DNA of 64,000 nt from Crocinitomicaceae bacterium (lineage in GTDB: Bacteria; Bacteroidota; Bacteroidia; Flavobacteriales_D; Crocinitomicaceae), in the NCBI GenBank assembly GCA_016708105.1, contig JADJGJ010000001.1:1-64000 (forward strand), given 5' to 3'. The translations under genes were made by a program, and so were the position numbers. The notes beneath the pieces are model-generated. The model saw only the letters and a list, made by a program, of their open reading frames with translations. It did no database searches and was not told the DNA's origin. This document shows positions 56,985-64,000 of the stretch, piece after piece; the first letter of the stretch is position 1; the number at the start of each line of letters is the position of its first letter.

Positions 56985-57188
56985 TGGAGATTTGATGCAA
57001 GCTCCGTTTTTTTCTTGAGATGGTTCTTTTGAAATGGTGAAATTACCCAAAAGTTACCCTTTGTCTAGTATGCAATTTTTTTGTTTCCGAGTTGGCCAAG
57101 GGTCCCAGGCTGCCTGTGTCGCCTAAAAATTTGTCGATTGGGTACTACGCCCAAAGCTTGTGGCCATTGTTGGTTGTTTTAAACCCAG
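56985..57188. other. non-coding GC-richer patch replacing the toxin gene body
   Basis: The region 57060-57188 is visibly richer in G+C than its surroundings. It contains small palindromes (CAGGCTGCCTG; TTGGG-7 nt-CCCAA near 57135) and no open frame. It begins exactly where the toxin frame ends. Origin not recognised. Confidence 0.4.
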
Positions 57189-57236
57189 CTAATCGGCTTT
57201 TCTGTCCCAAATTATTTTGAATTTCGGTTTTACCAC
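57189..57236 (-). pseudogene. RelE/ParE-type toxin remnant (first 15 codons only)
   Basis: On the minus strand a GTG at 57236 overlaps the antitoxin's last codons and reads VVKPKFKIIWDRKAD before TAG at 57191-57189. This matches the typical N terminus of Bacteroidota RelE/ParE-like toxins (KxKIIWDxKA). The remaining ~80 codons expected for the toxin are absent; the sequence beyond is unrelated and GC-richer. Confidence 0.65.
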
Positions 57237-57460
57237 TTAGATAATTCCTTAAGTGCGTCGTTATGAGAAACTGAATTGCCTTTTTCGATGCGAGCAACCG
57301 CGTCGTTGATTTCTTTGTTGTATTGTTTGCGAGTGATCCGCTTAACGTCTTTGTCGACGTTTAACAAGGTCTTAATCATTTCAAGAACTAAAGTCTGCTG
57401 TTTTGAAGAGAGTAGGGGAAGATAATTGTCTACTTGTTTTTTTATAGCGGTCGCCGTCAT
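57230..57460 (-). CDS. antitoxin-like protein of a decayed toxin-antitoxin module
   Basis: 76 residues from the ATG at 57460 (the longer frame from 57631 is not supported). Helical N-terminal part MTATAIKKQVDNYLPLLSSKQQTLVLEMI (read in parts), then RKQYNKEINDAVARIEKGNSVSHNDAL. The pattern ExxDAxxRIEKGxxxxHxxAL-ELSKW is that of small Bacteroidota antitoxins encoded just upstream of RelE/ParE-type toxins. A TTG-N20-TAAATTCG promoter-like stretch lies at about 57481-57511. With its toxin truncated it is an orphan antitoxin. Confidence 0.65.
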   Translation of the reverse strand: MTATAIKKQVDNYLPLLSSKQQTLVLEMIKTLLNVDKDVKRITRKQYNKEINDAVARIEKGNSVSHNDALKELSKW

Positions 57461-57892
57461 GGTTGAAACTATTATTAAAACGAATTTACGAAAAATAATT
57501 GCAAAAGACAAGGTCCGTCGCAAGTCACTCGTTAAATAAGGCTTAAATGTAAGGGATTTGTCAGTCGAATGTTTTTTTCCGAGGTTTGTCCTGGAGCATT
57601 GCTGGTAACGGCAGGTCGTCCAAAACCTCATTTACACTTTCCACATGATTAAAATTAATCAATCAAATGACTTGTAAGAAAAGATATTTGGGTGATTTTT
57701 TAAAATCGGCTTTAGTGATTGACAAAATAATCTTACCTGATAAGTTGAAGTACTTCTTAAAGCTATATAACCCCGGCCAAATCCAATATTAAACTCCTCA
57801 TCCTTTTCCACCGACTGTGCGAATAAGTTGAAAGTCAATCCCACTCATATTAAACATAAAATGGTCTTTATGAATTGCCACTATCTCCCCTC
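57461..57892. other. 432-bp region without a convincing gene
   Basis: Contains the probable promoter of the antitoxin and a 61-codon GTG-started frame (57659-57844, minus) with no recognised domain. Together with 56985-57188 it flanks the decayed module and may be inserted or degraded material. Confidence 0.35.
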
Positions 57893-58564
57893 TTAAAACG
57901 CTACTCCAATTTTTAACCCCATGTGAAAGCGCGGCGCTAATCTTGAATTTTCTTCTACAGTATATTCAAACTGACCGGTGACGCTGTTGTAATTTTCTTC
58001 CAATGATGCATCATTAATGCGTGAAATACCAAAACCGGCAGAATAATCAATAAAAATATTGTCATCAAAAAAATATACGTAACCAAAAGATACGCGTCCG
58101 GTAAATAAGGTGCGTGATTCTTCTACTTCCTGCTCTATACCACCAAAATCAGTGTACGTTTTAAGGTTGTGATAATAGCGATATTTGAATTCAGGGGCAA
58201 AATAAAATTCATCAGCCGCACGATATGGGTAGTATCTTCCACCGGCAAGAAAGCTAAAGCCCATCAAGGGTTGAACGGTTTCATCAGAGAAATCAAAATT
58301 ATCAGACCACATCATAGAAAAATAATCAGACATGGTTACTCCTAATCCGCCTTCAACTGAAAAATTTTCATTCAAAATCCGCTCATAGTAGAAAGCAAAA
58401 TCTCCTGAGAAAGCCTCAAAAACATTAAATTTTATCAGGTTGTGTTTTGACCAGTAATCAGGTTCTTTTGATGAAGAAGAATTGAATACTACCACGGTTG
58501 GGCCATCTTGCGCAATACCCATTACGCTGATGAAGATAAGACTGAGTAATATGATGCGGCTCAT
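57893..58564 (-). CDS. outer-membrane beta-barrel-like protein
   Basis: A 223-residue protein with a signal peptide (about 1-18, MGIAQ). Alternating strands with aromatic residues follow (FAFYYERILNENFSVEGGLGV, SFLAGGRYYPYRA, FYFAPEFKYRYY), ending RFHMGLKIGVAF with the terminal Phe usual for barrel proteins. This resembles the DUF3575-like or PorT-like small barrels common in Bacteroidota; no assignment is secure. An exact -7 box lies at 58589-58596. Confidence 0.65.
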   Translation of the reverse strand: MSRIILLSLIFISVMGIAQDGPTVVVFNSSSSKEPDYWSKHNLIKFNVFEAFSGDFAFYYERILNENFSVEGGLGVTMSDYFSMMWSDNFDFSDETVQPLMGFSFLAGGRYYPYRAADEFYFAPEFKYRYYHNLKTYTDFGGIEQEVEESRTLFTGRVSFGYVYFFDDNIFIDYSAGFGISRINDASLEENYNSVTGQFEYTVEENSRLAPRFHMGLKIGVAF

Positions 58565-58588
58565 AAAATGATGTATTAATTTCTAATG

Positions 58589-58596
58589 CAAAGGTA
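58589..58596 (-). promoter_or_regulatory. -7 promoter box TACCTTTG for the barrel-like gene
   Basis: Exact TAnnTTTG on the minus strand, 24 nt before the ATG at 58564. Confidence 0.5.
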
Positions 58597-58635
58597 TGTG
58601 CTTTGTCTGTTCTAACGAATAAAATGACATAATAG

Positions 58636-58665
58636 TTTGAAAACAAAGTGATTTTGTTACATTTG
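58636..58665 (+). promoter_or_regulatory. -33/-7 promoter (TTTG-N18-TACATTTG)
   Basis: Both elements match the Bacteroidota consensus exactly: TTTG at 58636-58639 and TACATTTG at 58658-58665. It drives the first of the two tandem paralogues with a ~60-nt leader. This is the best complete promoter in the window. Confidence 0.7.
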
Positions 58666-58728
58666 GCAACGCAGCGCAAATTGAGCTTGCGCATGAGATA
58701 GAAGAACTTAGTTGAAAATTAAAAAGTA

Positions 58729-60351
58729 ATGAAAATGAAAAAAAGAATTTTGAGTTTTCTGATTGCGGGGATGGCACTGACATCGCTCCCGGCTTTCAGT
58801 CAAACCATTGAAGTGCATAACGGAGCGCAATTTCAGGTAACCAGTCTTGAAAGTGTTGAAACAATCATTGATGTTTCTGAGCAAGGCACATCGTTTCTGA
58901 CACGTGCAGGTTTTATTGCCAACAAATTTCGAGTACTCAATTTGGATGGACAATTGAATGAACTTTCAAAATTTGAAATTGAAGTGCCTGAAGTGAATGG
59001 AAAAAAACTTAAATATTTCTGGTCAGTTAAACTTGGAAACAGTGTGTATTTCATGTCACGTTATTTTGATCGTAAAGCTGATGAGTATACCCTTTATGCA
59101 TCGCAGTTAGATCCAACAAACGGACAATTCAAACAACATTTTGAAGCCGTGAAAGTGGTAGACAAAAAATTTGGTTCGCTTTCCAATCCTTTTGCTGCCG
59201 TGCGCAGTGTAGATTCAACCAAAGTTTTATTCATTACAGAATATCCAACTTCAGGCAGTGAAAATGCAAGATATGGATTGAAAGTGGTGAAAGATGATAT
59301 GTCAACCGTATGGGCTAAAGACATTGAATTCCCTCATCAAGACAAAGATTTTTCCGTGTTGGATTATGATGTTGACCGCAATGGAAATATTCACTTTACC
59401 GCTGCTATTCGCATGGATTGGGATGAAAAAAACGACAAAGATTCTCGTGGTAGATATTATATCACCATCTATTCTTATTTCCATGAAACAGGTGAATTGA
59501 AACAATATGAAATTGGATTCACGCAAGAAATCATTCGCTCAATTGACCTTGTGATCAACGAAAAAAATGAACTGGTTGGTACCGGTTTCTACAGCGAGAA
59601 AAAACTAGCTGATTCATATAAAGGATTTTTCTTTTTGAGAATTAATCCTGAAACAAAAGAAGTGGTTGCAAAAACGCTAACACCTTTCAGTCAGGAATTA
59701 CTTGCTCAACTAATTGGTGAGCGCAAAGCAGAAAAAGGAAAAGAGTTGCCTGCGTATGAAATCAGACGTACCTTGCCTTTACCAAATGGAGGTATGGCAG
59801 TTGTTGCTGAGCACTACGTTTATCAAAGAACTGAATCAACAAATTCATCAGGTCAAACTACTACCTATGAAACTTGGTTGTTTGGTAATGTGGTTACCAT
59901 GTTTATTGATGCAGATGGTAAAATGCAAACTGCCGGCGTATTAAAGAAAAAACAATTATGTACTGCTAAAAATGGTAATGCTACGCTGATGCAACAAATG
60001 GGTATAGGTATGTATCCGGGGGTTAACGAGCTTCCATATTATGGTATTGGTATTCTTGAGCACAATGGAAACATCATGATTCTGTACAATGAAAATCCAA
60101 AAAATGCTGAGCGTGTAGCTGCAGGAAAAAATCCTCTGTCAGTACGTCAAAAAACATCAGTAACCCAATTGGTAACTTTCACGCCGGATGGTAATGTATC
60201 ATCTGATGTATTGTTTAAATCAAAAGATAAAGAAGCAGGTTACAGCATGCCATTAATGCCGCGTTCATCTATTCAATATGCATCTAACTCAATGGTGGTG
60301 TTTGGACGCAAAGGAAAAAACATGAGGGTATCACGTTTGACTGTGAATTAA
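58729..60351 (+). CDS. secreted hypothetical protein, tandem paralogue 1
   Basis: A 540-residue protein with a signal peptide (about 1-24, PAFSQ). The body is all-beta with repeated strand-turn-D-x-x-G units (FHETGELKQYEIG, VIDADGK-like turns), suggesting a beta-propeller. It shares order and motifs with the next gene: xxIEVHNGAQF near the start, TEYPT-x-NAR-GLKV, SVLDYDVDRNGNIHF, ETWLFGNVVTMFIDADGK and LYNENPKN. No enzyme motif and no T9SS sorting domain. An ATG six bases downstream (58735) is an equally good start. Confidence 0.7.
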   Translation: MKMKKRILSFLIAGMALTSLPAFSQTIEVHNGAQFQVTSLESVETIIDVSEQGTSFLTRAGFIANKFRVLNLDGQLNELSKFEIEVPEVNGKKLKYFWSVKLGNSVYFMSRYFDRKADEYTLYASQLDPTNGQFKQHFEAVKVVDKKFGSLSNPFAAVRSVDSTKVLFITEYPTSGSENARYGLKVVKDDMSTVWAKDIEFPHQDKDFSVLDYDVDRNGNIHFTAAIRMDWDEKNDKDSRGRYYITIYSYFHETGELKQYEIGFTQEIIRSIDLVINEKNELVGTGFYSEKKLADSYKGFFFLRINPETKEVVAKTLTPFSQELLAQLIGERKAEKGKELPAYEIRRTLPLPNGGMAVVAEHYVYQRTESTNSSGQTTTYETWLFGNVVTMFIDADGKMQTAGVLKKKQLCTAKNGNATLMQQMGIGMYPGVNELPYYGIGILEHNGNIMILYNENPKNAERVAAGKNPLSVRQKTSVTQLVTFTPDGNVSSDVLFKSKDKEAGYSMPLMPRSSIQYASNSMVVFGRKGKNMRVSRLTVN

Positions 60352-60369
60352 CATAATTAGTTTACTTAA

Positions 60370-60405
60370 AAAGAGCTGTTCCAATGATGGGGCGGCTCTT
60401 TTTTT
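60370..60405 (+). terminator. rho-independent terminator between the tandem paralogues
   Basis: Stem AAGAGC-TGTTCC with GGGGCG-GCTCTT (12 pairs including G-T wobbles), 6-nt loop, then a T-run to 60405. The second paralogue has its own -7 box directly downstream. Confidence 0.8.
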
Positions 60406-60410
60406 ATAGT

Positions 60411-60418
60411 TACTTTTG
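60411..60418 (+). promoter_or_regulatory. -7 promoter box TACTTTTG for paralogue 2
   Basis: Exact TAnnTTTG, 22 nt before the ATG at 60441; the -33 position falls inside the preceding terminator stem. Confidence 0.5.
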
Positions 60419-60440
60419 ATAACATTCAACATTCACCGGT

Positions 60441-62066
60441 ATGAATTATATCCAACGTCATGCTCTTTTTTTATTCTTGGCTCTTGCTACATTTTGTCGG
60501 GCACAAGATGTTGAAATATATAATGGGGCAGAATTTAAAATTGATTCCAAAACTCGCGTTGATGGCTTTGTTGAAAACAATGACAACATGCTGTCTTTTG
60601 TCACTTATTCGTATAAATTGTTTGATACTGATTTGAGTAGAACTGAGCTTTATGTGTTGGATGAACAATTGAATTATTACAATAGTTTTCCTATCATGCT
60701 GCCTGATTCAGATGAGGGCAAATTGTATTTCAGAGAAACAAAAAAATTTAAAAACAAATTGTATTTGGTCTCACGCATGAGTACGCGCACAGGGGGTGGT
60801 ATGAAACTTTTTGCAAGTGAATTGGATGCCAGTACCGGAACATTGGGAATACACTTTGAACTTTTCGGAACTTCTAAAACAGAAGACAGGCTGGTTGAAC
60901 GATATGATTTTGTCATGTCAGCTGATTCAAGTAAAATGGCATTGATGCTTGAATATGCAACAAAAAAAGATGAAAATGTGCGCACGGGTTTTAGGGTATT
61001 TAATGAAGATTTGAGCGTGTTATGGGAAAATGACATTGTCATACCGGGTGCTGATAAATACACTACCATTACTGATTATATGTTGGACAATAATGGCAAT
61101 ATGCACATTGTTGCTCGCATTGCACTTACCAAAACTGAGCGTGATGAGCAGGGCACCAATGTAAGATATCGTTACGCATTGTTCAGTTATTTTTATCAAG
61201 AGAATTTGATCAAAGAATATGATTTGTTTTTGAAAGACAATTACCTCAGCGGACTAACCTTATTGCAGGGTAAAAATAACACCATCATGGGTTCTGCATT
61301 TTATACAAATGACAATGCCTCTGCCGGCATTGTTGGCTTTTTAAATTTTAAACTAAATCTTGAAAATTATGCTATTGAAAATTCTCAAATGAATGATTTC
61401 AGTGATGAGTTTCTCAGCAATTTTTTAACTGAAAAACAAATTGATAAAGGCAAAGGTGTGCGCAATTTCAGAACAAGATATCTTTTTGCAACCAGTGATA
61501 ACGGGTACGCATTTGTGGTAGAAGAATTTGACTACTCTATTCACACATCAACCTCATATAACCCGCAGACAAAAACGTATGAAACACGCACCAGTGAGCG
61601 ATGGTTATTTGGAGATATTGTAATTTTTTATGTTGATGCTGAAGGCAAAACAAAAGAGATAAGCATTATCAATAAAAGACAATTGGCATCAGCAAGCAGT
61701 AGTGGTTATTCAAGTCATGGTCGTGATGGGTATGGAACTTATCACCCCGCACGTTATTGGGGAATTTCAGCTATGATGAAAAATGATATGATATATCTTG
61801 TGTATAATGAAAACAACAAGAATTTAACGCAGTCAGAAAAAGTGTATCCTGCAAACAATATAAAAAAATGTACTACCGTTCTTTGTACCGTTAGTCAAGG
61901 GCAATCATTCAGCAGAGCTGCACTCTTTGCATCGCGTGATAAATCTGCCAAATACAAATCAGCCATTATACCACGTTTCAATTATACATTCAGTGAATCA
62001 GAGCAAGTACTGGTTGGCGGGGCAGGACAATATGTGCGGTTTATGAAAATTAAAATCAAAGAATAA
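60441..62066 (+). CDS. secreted hypothetical protein, tandem paralogue 2
   Basis: A 541-residue protein with a signal peptide (about 1-21, CRAQ). Collinear with paralogue 1: DVEIYNGAEFKID, LEYATKKDENVRTGFRV, TITDYMLDNNGNMHI, YETRTSERWLFGDIVIFYVDAEGK and VYNENNKN. Identity is moderate, so the duplication is old. It differs by a Ser/Gly/Tyr-rich loop (SSSGYSSHGRDGYGTYHP) near residue 420. Probably a periplasmic or outer-surface propeller of unknown function. Confidence 0.7.
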   Translation: MNYIQRHALFLFLALATFCRAQDVEIYNGAEFKIDSKTRVDGFVENNDNMLSFVTYSYKLFDTDLSRTELYVLDEQLNYYNSFPIMLPDSDEGKLYFRETKKFKNKLYLVSRMSTRTGGGMKLFASELDASTGTLGIHFELFGTSKTEDRLVERYDFVMSADSSKMALMLEYATKKDENVRTGFRVFNEDLSVLWENDIVIPGADKYTTITDYMLDNNGNMHIVARIALTKTERDEQGTNVRYRYALFSYFYQENLIKEYDLFLKDNYLSGLTLLQGKNNTIMGSAFYTNDNASAGIVGFLNFKLNLENYAIENSQMNDFSDEFLSNFLTEKQIDKGKGVRNFRTRYLFATSDNGYAFVVEEFDYSIHTSTSYNPQTKTYETRTSERWLFGDIVIFYVDAEGKTKEISIINKRQLASASSSGYSSHGRDGYGTYHPARYWGISAMMKNDMIYLVYNENNKNLTQSEKVYPANNIKKCTTVLCTVSQGQSFSRAALFASRDKSAKYKSAIIPRFNYTFSESEQVLVGGAGQYVRFMKIKIKE

Positions 62067-62240
62067 TTGATTTGTCAGATGCGATTTCTGAATTAATACT
62101 ATTCCTTTTCTTTCTTTTTAATTGATAATGTAGGCACAGGTCTCGATCTGAACCAACGAGAGAAATTTATTTTATAATCCAAAAAAACACCCGCGTGATT
62201 GTATTGCTTAATTTGAGTTAAATCAAATAATGAATGGTCT

Positions 62241-62819
62241 TTAGTTTGCGCAGTCACATGCAACATCAAATTCAATTTTAACCCAGGGTAAAAGAGTAGT
62301 CCATTTTTTTTGAAATTCTTTGTTGTAAGTAATTCCGCGTAAGTCAAGATATCGCAATTTTTTCATGGTGGTGAAGGCTTGTGGCAAATCAGCAATTGGA
62401 TTAAACCAAATATCAAACTTTACCAATTCTTGCAAATTGCCAATGCATTCAGAAATATATTTCACTTCATTTCTTCCCATGTAGAGTTCACGTAATTGAG
62501 TGTTGAGACAAATTGCAGGGGGAAAAGTATCTAAATTATTTTTTTCAATTTTCAGAATTTCAAGATGAGGAAAAATAAAATTATCAGGCAAGGTGGTTAA
62601 TTTGTTTTGAGATAAATCCAACTCACGCAAATTTTGAAATTGCATGAGCTCATCAGGCACCACTTCATATTTCATTTTGGTGAGAGATAATTTGAAAACA
62701 GAATCAACGGGAACTGTTATGGCTTCTTCAATAGAATAGAACACATGATTTTTCTGTGCAATCAACTCAGCGTTGAAAAACAGCAAACTGATCAAGAATA
62801 TGGCGACAGTTGATTTCAT
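62241..62819 (-). CDS. secreted leucine-rich-repeat protein
   Basis: A 192-residue protein with a signal peptide (about 1-22). Five to six leucine-rich repeats of ~23 residues follow (LRELDLSQNKLTTLPDN, LEILKIEKNNLDTFPPA, LRELYMGRNEVKYISE, LVKFDIWFNPIADLPQ, LRYLDLRGITYNKE). The end has a CDC motif. LRR proteins of this type mediate protein binding. Its start lies inside the 3' end of ribF (53-bp overlap), so it is probably translated from the ribF mRNA. Confidence 0.78.
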   Translation of the reverse strand: MKSTVAIFLISLLFFNAELIAQKNHVFYSIEEAITVPVDSVFKLSLTKMKYEVVPDELMQFQNLRELDLSQNKLTTLPDNFIFPHLEILKIEKNNLDTFPPAICLNTQLRELYMGRNEVKYISECIGNLQELVKFDIWFNPIADLPQAFTTMKKLRYLDLRGITYNKEFQKKWTTLLPWVKIEFDVACDCAN

Positions 62820-63714
62820 CTTTTTCCAATTGGTTTTTTAAGGCGGCAAGAGATTCAAAATTTTTCTCTTCCCTCACGCTATCTATCAAATATACGACCA
62901 AATTCTGACCATAGAGTGAACGGTTAAAATCAAAAACATGTACCTCAACACGCTTTTCGCCGTCAGTGCTGACAGTGGGGCGTTGACCAATATTCATCAT
63001 GCCTTTATACGCTGTGCCGTCAATTTCAATCTGCACCGCAAACACCCCGCTATCTGGCAATAATTGTAATGGATTGGTTTGGAGATTAGCAGTTGGAAAA
63101 CCTATTTGTTGCCCCAATTGATCACCAGTTGTTACCGTACCGGTGAAATGGAAAATCTCACCCAACATGGCATTGGCATCCTTAACTTGTCCGGTTGAAA
63201 TGGCTTCTCTGATTTTTGTTGAGCTCACCTGAATTTCATTTTCAAGATGTGCAGGAATTTCATCAACATGAAAACCAAAAGCGGGCGCAAGTTCACGCAG
63301 TAAATCAATATTGCCTTCGCGGTTACGTCCAAATTGATGATTATAACCAATCACCAGCGTATGTATATTTAATTTGCCTACCAGAATATTCCGCACAAAG
63401 TCTATAGCAGCAATGCGAGAAAATTCTTTGTCAAATGGACATAATATTAAGTGATCAATACCCAGTTGCTCCAGTTTTTTAATTCTATCCTCAATAGTTT
63501 GTATCAAGGCCAGTCCATGATCATGAGGATGAAGAGCAATACGCGGATGAGGATGAAAAGTGAACACCACGGATTCTCCACCAATCATTGCGGCTTTTTC
63601 TTTGAGTTTCTGTAATATAGACTGATGACCAAGATGCACGCCGTCAAAGGTTCCCGGGGTTAATACCGGTTTCCTGATTTTTGTCACTTCGTTCAGGGTG
63701 TGATATACTTTCAA
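62767..63714 (-). CDS. ribF: bifunctional riboflavin kinase / FAD synthetase (RibF)
   Basis: A 315-residue enzyme that makes FMN from riboflavin and then FAD. The N-terminal FAD synthetase (nucleotidyltransferase) domain has LTPGTFDGVHLGHQSIL, FTFHPHPR, VIGYNHQFGRNREG and SSTKIREAI. The C-terminal flavokinase domain has GFPTANL, GVFAVQI and MNIGQRPT. The start is a TTG at 63714 (Met-KVYHTLNEV), the usual family N terminus; no ATG is available nearby. It overlaps the LRR gene by 53 bp at its 3' end. Confidence 0.95.
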   Translation of the reverse strand: MKVYHTLNEVTKIRKPVLTPGTFDGVHLGHQSILQKLKEKAAMIGGESVVFTFHPHPRIALHPHDHGLALIQTIEDRIKKLEQLGIDHLILCPFDKEFSRIAAIDFVRNILVGKLNIHTLVIGYNHQFGRNREGNIDLLRELAPAFGFHVDEIPAHLENEIQVSSTKIREAISTGQVKDANAMLGEIFHFTGTVTTGDQLGQQIGFPTANLQTNPLQLLPDSGVFAVQIEIDGTAYKGMMNIGQRPTVSTDGEKRVEVHVFDFNRSLYGQNLVVYLIDSVREEKNFESLAALKNQLEKDEINCRHILDQFAVFQR

Positions 63715-63797
63715 AGCGCTGTTTTCAAGGGTTTACAACTGATTCCAAAAGTAATTAAAAATCTTTCACCAAAATAAACCAACCGATAAAAAAGCGT

Positions 63798-63805
63798 TAC
63801 CTTTG
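63798..63805 (+). promoter_or_regulatory. -7 promoter box TACCTTTG for atpD
   Basis: Exact TAnnTTTG, 41 nt before the atpD ATG at 63847; no clean -33 TTTG at the expected distance. Confidence 0.55.
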
Positions 63806-63846
63806 CGCCGCGAAAAAAGATATACTAATTATAAATAGAATACAGC

Positions 63847-64000
63847 ATGTCAGGAGTAAAAGGTAAAATATCACAGGTTATCGGGCCTGTTGTTGACGTA
63901 AGTTTTTCAAAAGGCTCATCTTTGCCAAACATCTTGGATGCGCTTGAAGTTGTAAAAGCTGATGGTACAAAAGTAATTCTTGAAGTACAACAACACATTG
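63847..64000 (+). CDS. atpD: ATP synthase F1 subunit beta, N-terminal part (truncated by window end)
   Basis: ATG at 63847 opens MSGVKGKISQVIGPVVDVSF, then LPNILDALEV and VILEVQQHI, to the window edge: 51 codons visible. This is the conserved N-terminal beta-barrel of the F1 catalytic subunit (GKI-QVIGPVVDV-F, EVQQH). The gene has its own promoter box and in Bacteroidota is often followed by atpC; that cannot be seen here. Confidence 0.93.
   Translation, partial: MSGVKGKISQVIGPVVDVSFSKGSSLPNILDALEVVKADGTKVILEVQQHI

Noticed and set aside
57659..57844. 61-codon GTG-started frame on the minus strand
   Set aside because: Preceded directly by a stop, no ATG, no domain or promoter; probably non-coding filler near the decayed toxin module.
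62099..62347. 82-codon frame overlapping the end of the LRR gene on the same strand
   Set aside because: Half of it is an out-of-frame reading of the LRR gene; the unique part (~45 residues) has no recognised domain, though a short downstream peptide cannot be excluded.

Overview
The window looks like a chromosomal segment of a low-GC, gliding-type member of the Bacteroidota, probably Flavobacteriales and close to the Crocinitomicaceae/Fluviicola group. Three things point there. At least seven proteins end in type IX secretion (T9SS) sorting domains. Promoters are of the Bacteroidota type (-7 box TAnnTTTG). Family-specific genes such as DUF2480, SiaC/DUF1987 and a membrane-fused spermidine-synthase-like protein are present. 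No rRNA, tRNA, CRISPR array or phage block was seen.

Layout. 1-4.5 kb: end of a secreted protein, a YD-repeat-like secreted protein, an exported phosphodiesterase-like protein, a DksA/TraR-type regulator overlapping lspA, and a small T9SS cargo. 4.5-6.5 kb: a sufS-sufE-sufT-like Fe-S operon on the minus strand. 6.7-8.7 kb: a transaminase/omega-amidase pair. 8.7-18.2 kb: a T9SS cargo, an exported dual-specificity-phosphatase-like lipoprotein, a 2066-residue alpha-2-macroglobulin and a DUF1456 protein. 18.3-20.1 kb: a broken DUF5615 (PIN-like) gene split by a decayed IS5-family element whose sequence carries many expanded homopolymers. 20.1-30.7 kb: an RhlE-type helicase, a M43 metalloprotease cargo, uvrC, a T9SS peptidylarginine-deiminase-like enzyme and a membrane-fused spermidine-synthase-like protein.

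31-48 kb is dominated by one giant secreted adhesin gene of about 16.6 kb (about 5540 residues if one missing base is restored). It has CUB, PKD and P-domain-like modules, about 13 PKD-like repeats, about 38 HYR-like repeats in near-identical 963-bp four-domain units, and a C-terminal T9SS type B domain. A single-base deletion near 41308 splits it into two frames. A small secreted protein sits 18 bp upstream and is probably co-transcribed.

48-64 kb: DUF2480, an NAD-dependent epimerase, a dual cyclophilin/FKBP isomerase, a CotH-family T9SS protein, two beta-barrel-like proteins, an orphan SiaC, a cyanophycinase-like T9SS protein, a toxin-antitoxin remnant whose toxin is cut at codon 15, tandem paralogues of unknown function, a leucine-rich-repeat protein, ribF and the start of atpD.

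Most promising observations: the giant adhesin with its homogenised super-repeat and frameshift; two independently broken toxin-like genes; a recurrent -7 box exactly 4 nt before the start codon in several genes, predicting leaderless transcripts; and the secreted peptidylarginine-deiminase-like enzyme. Protein families were assigned by reading motifs, not by database search.
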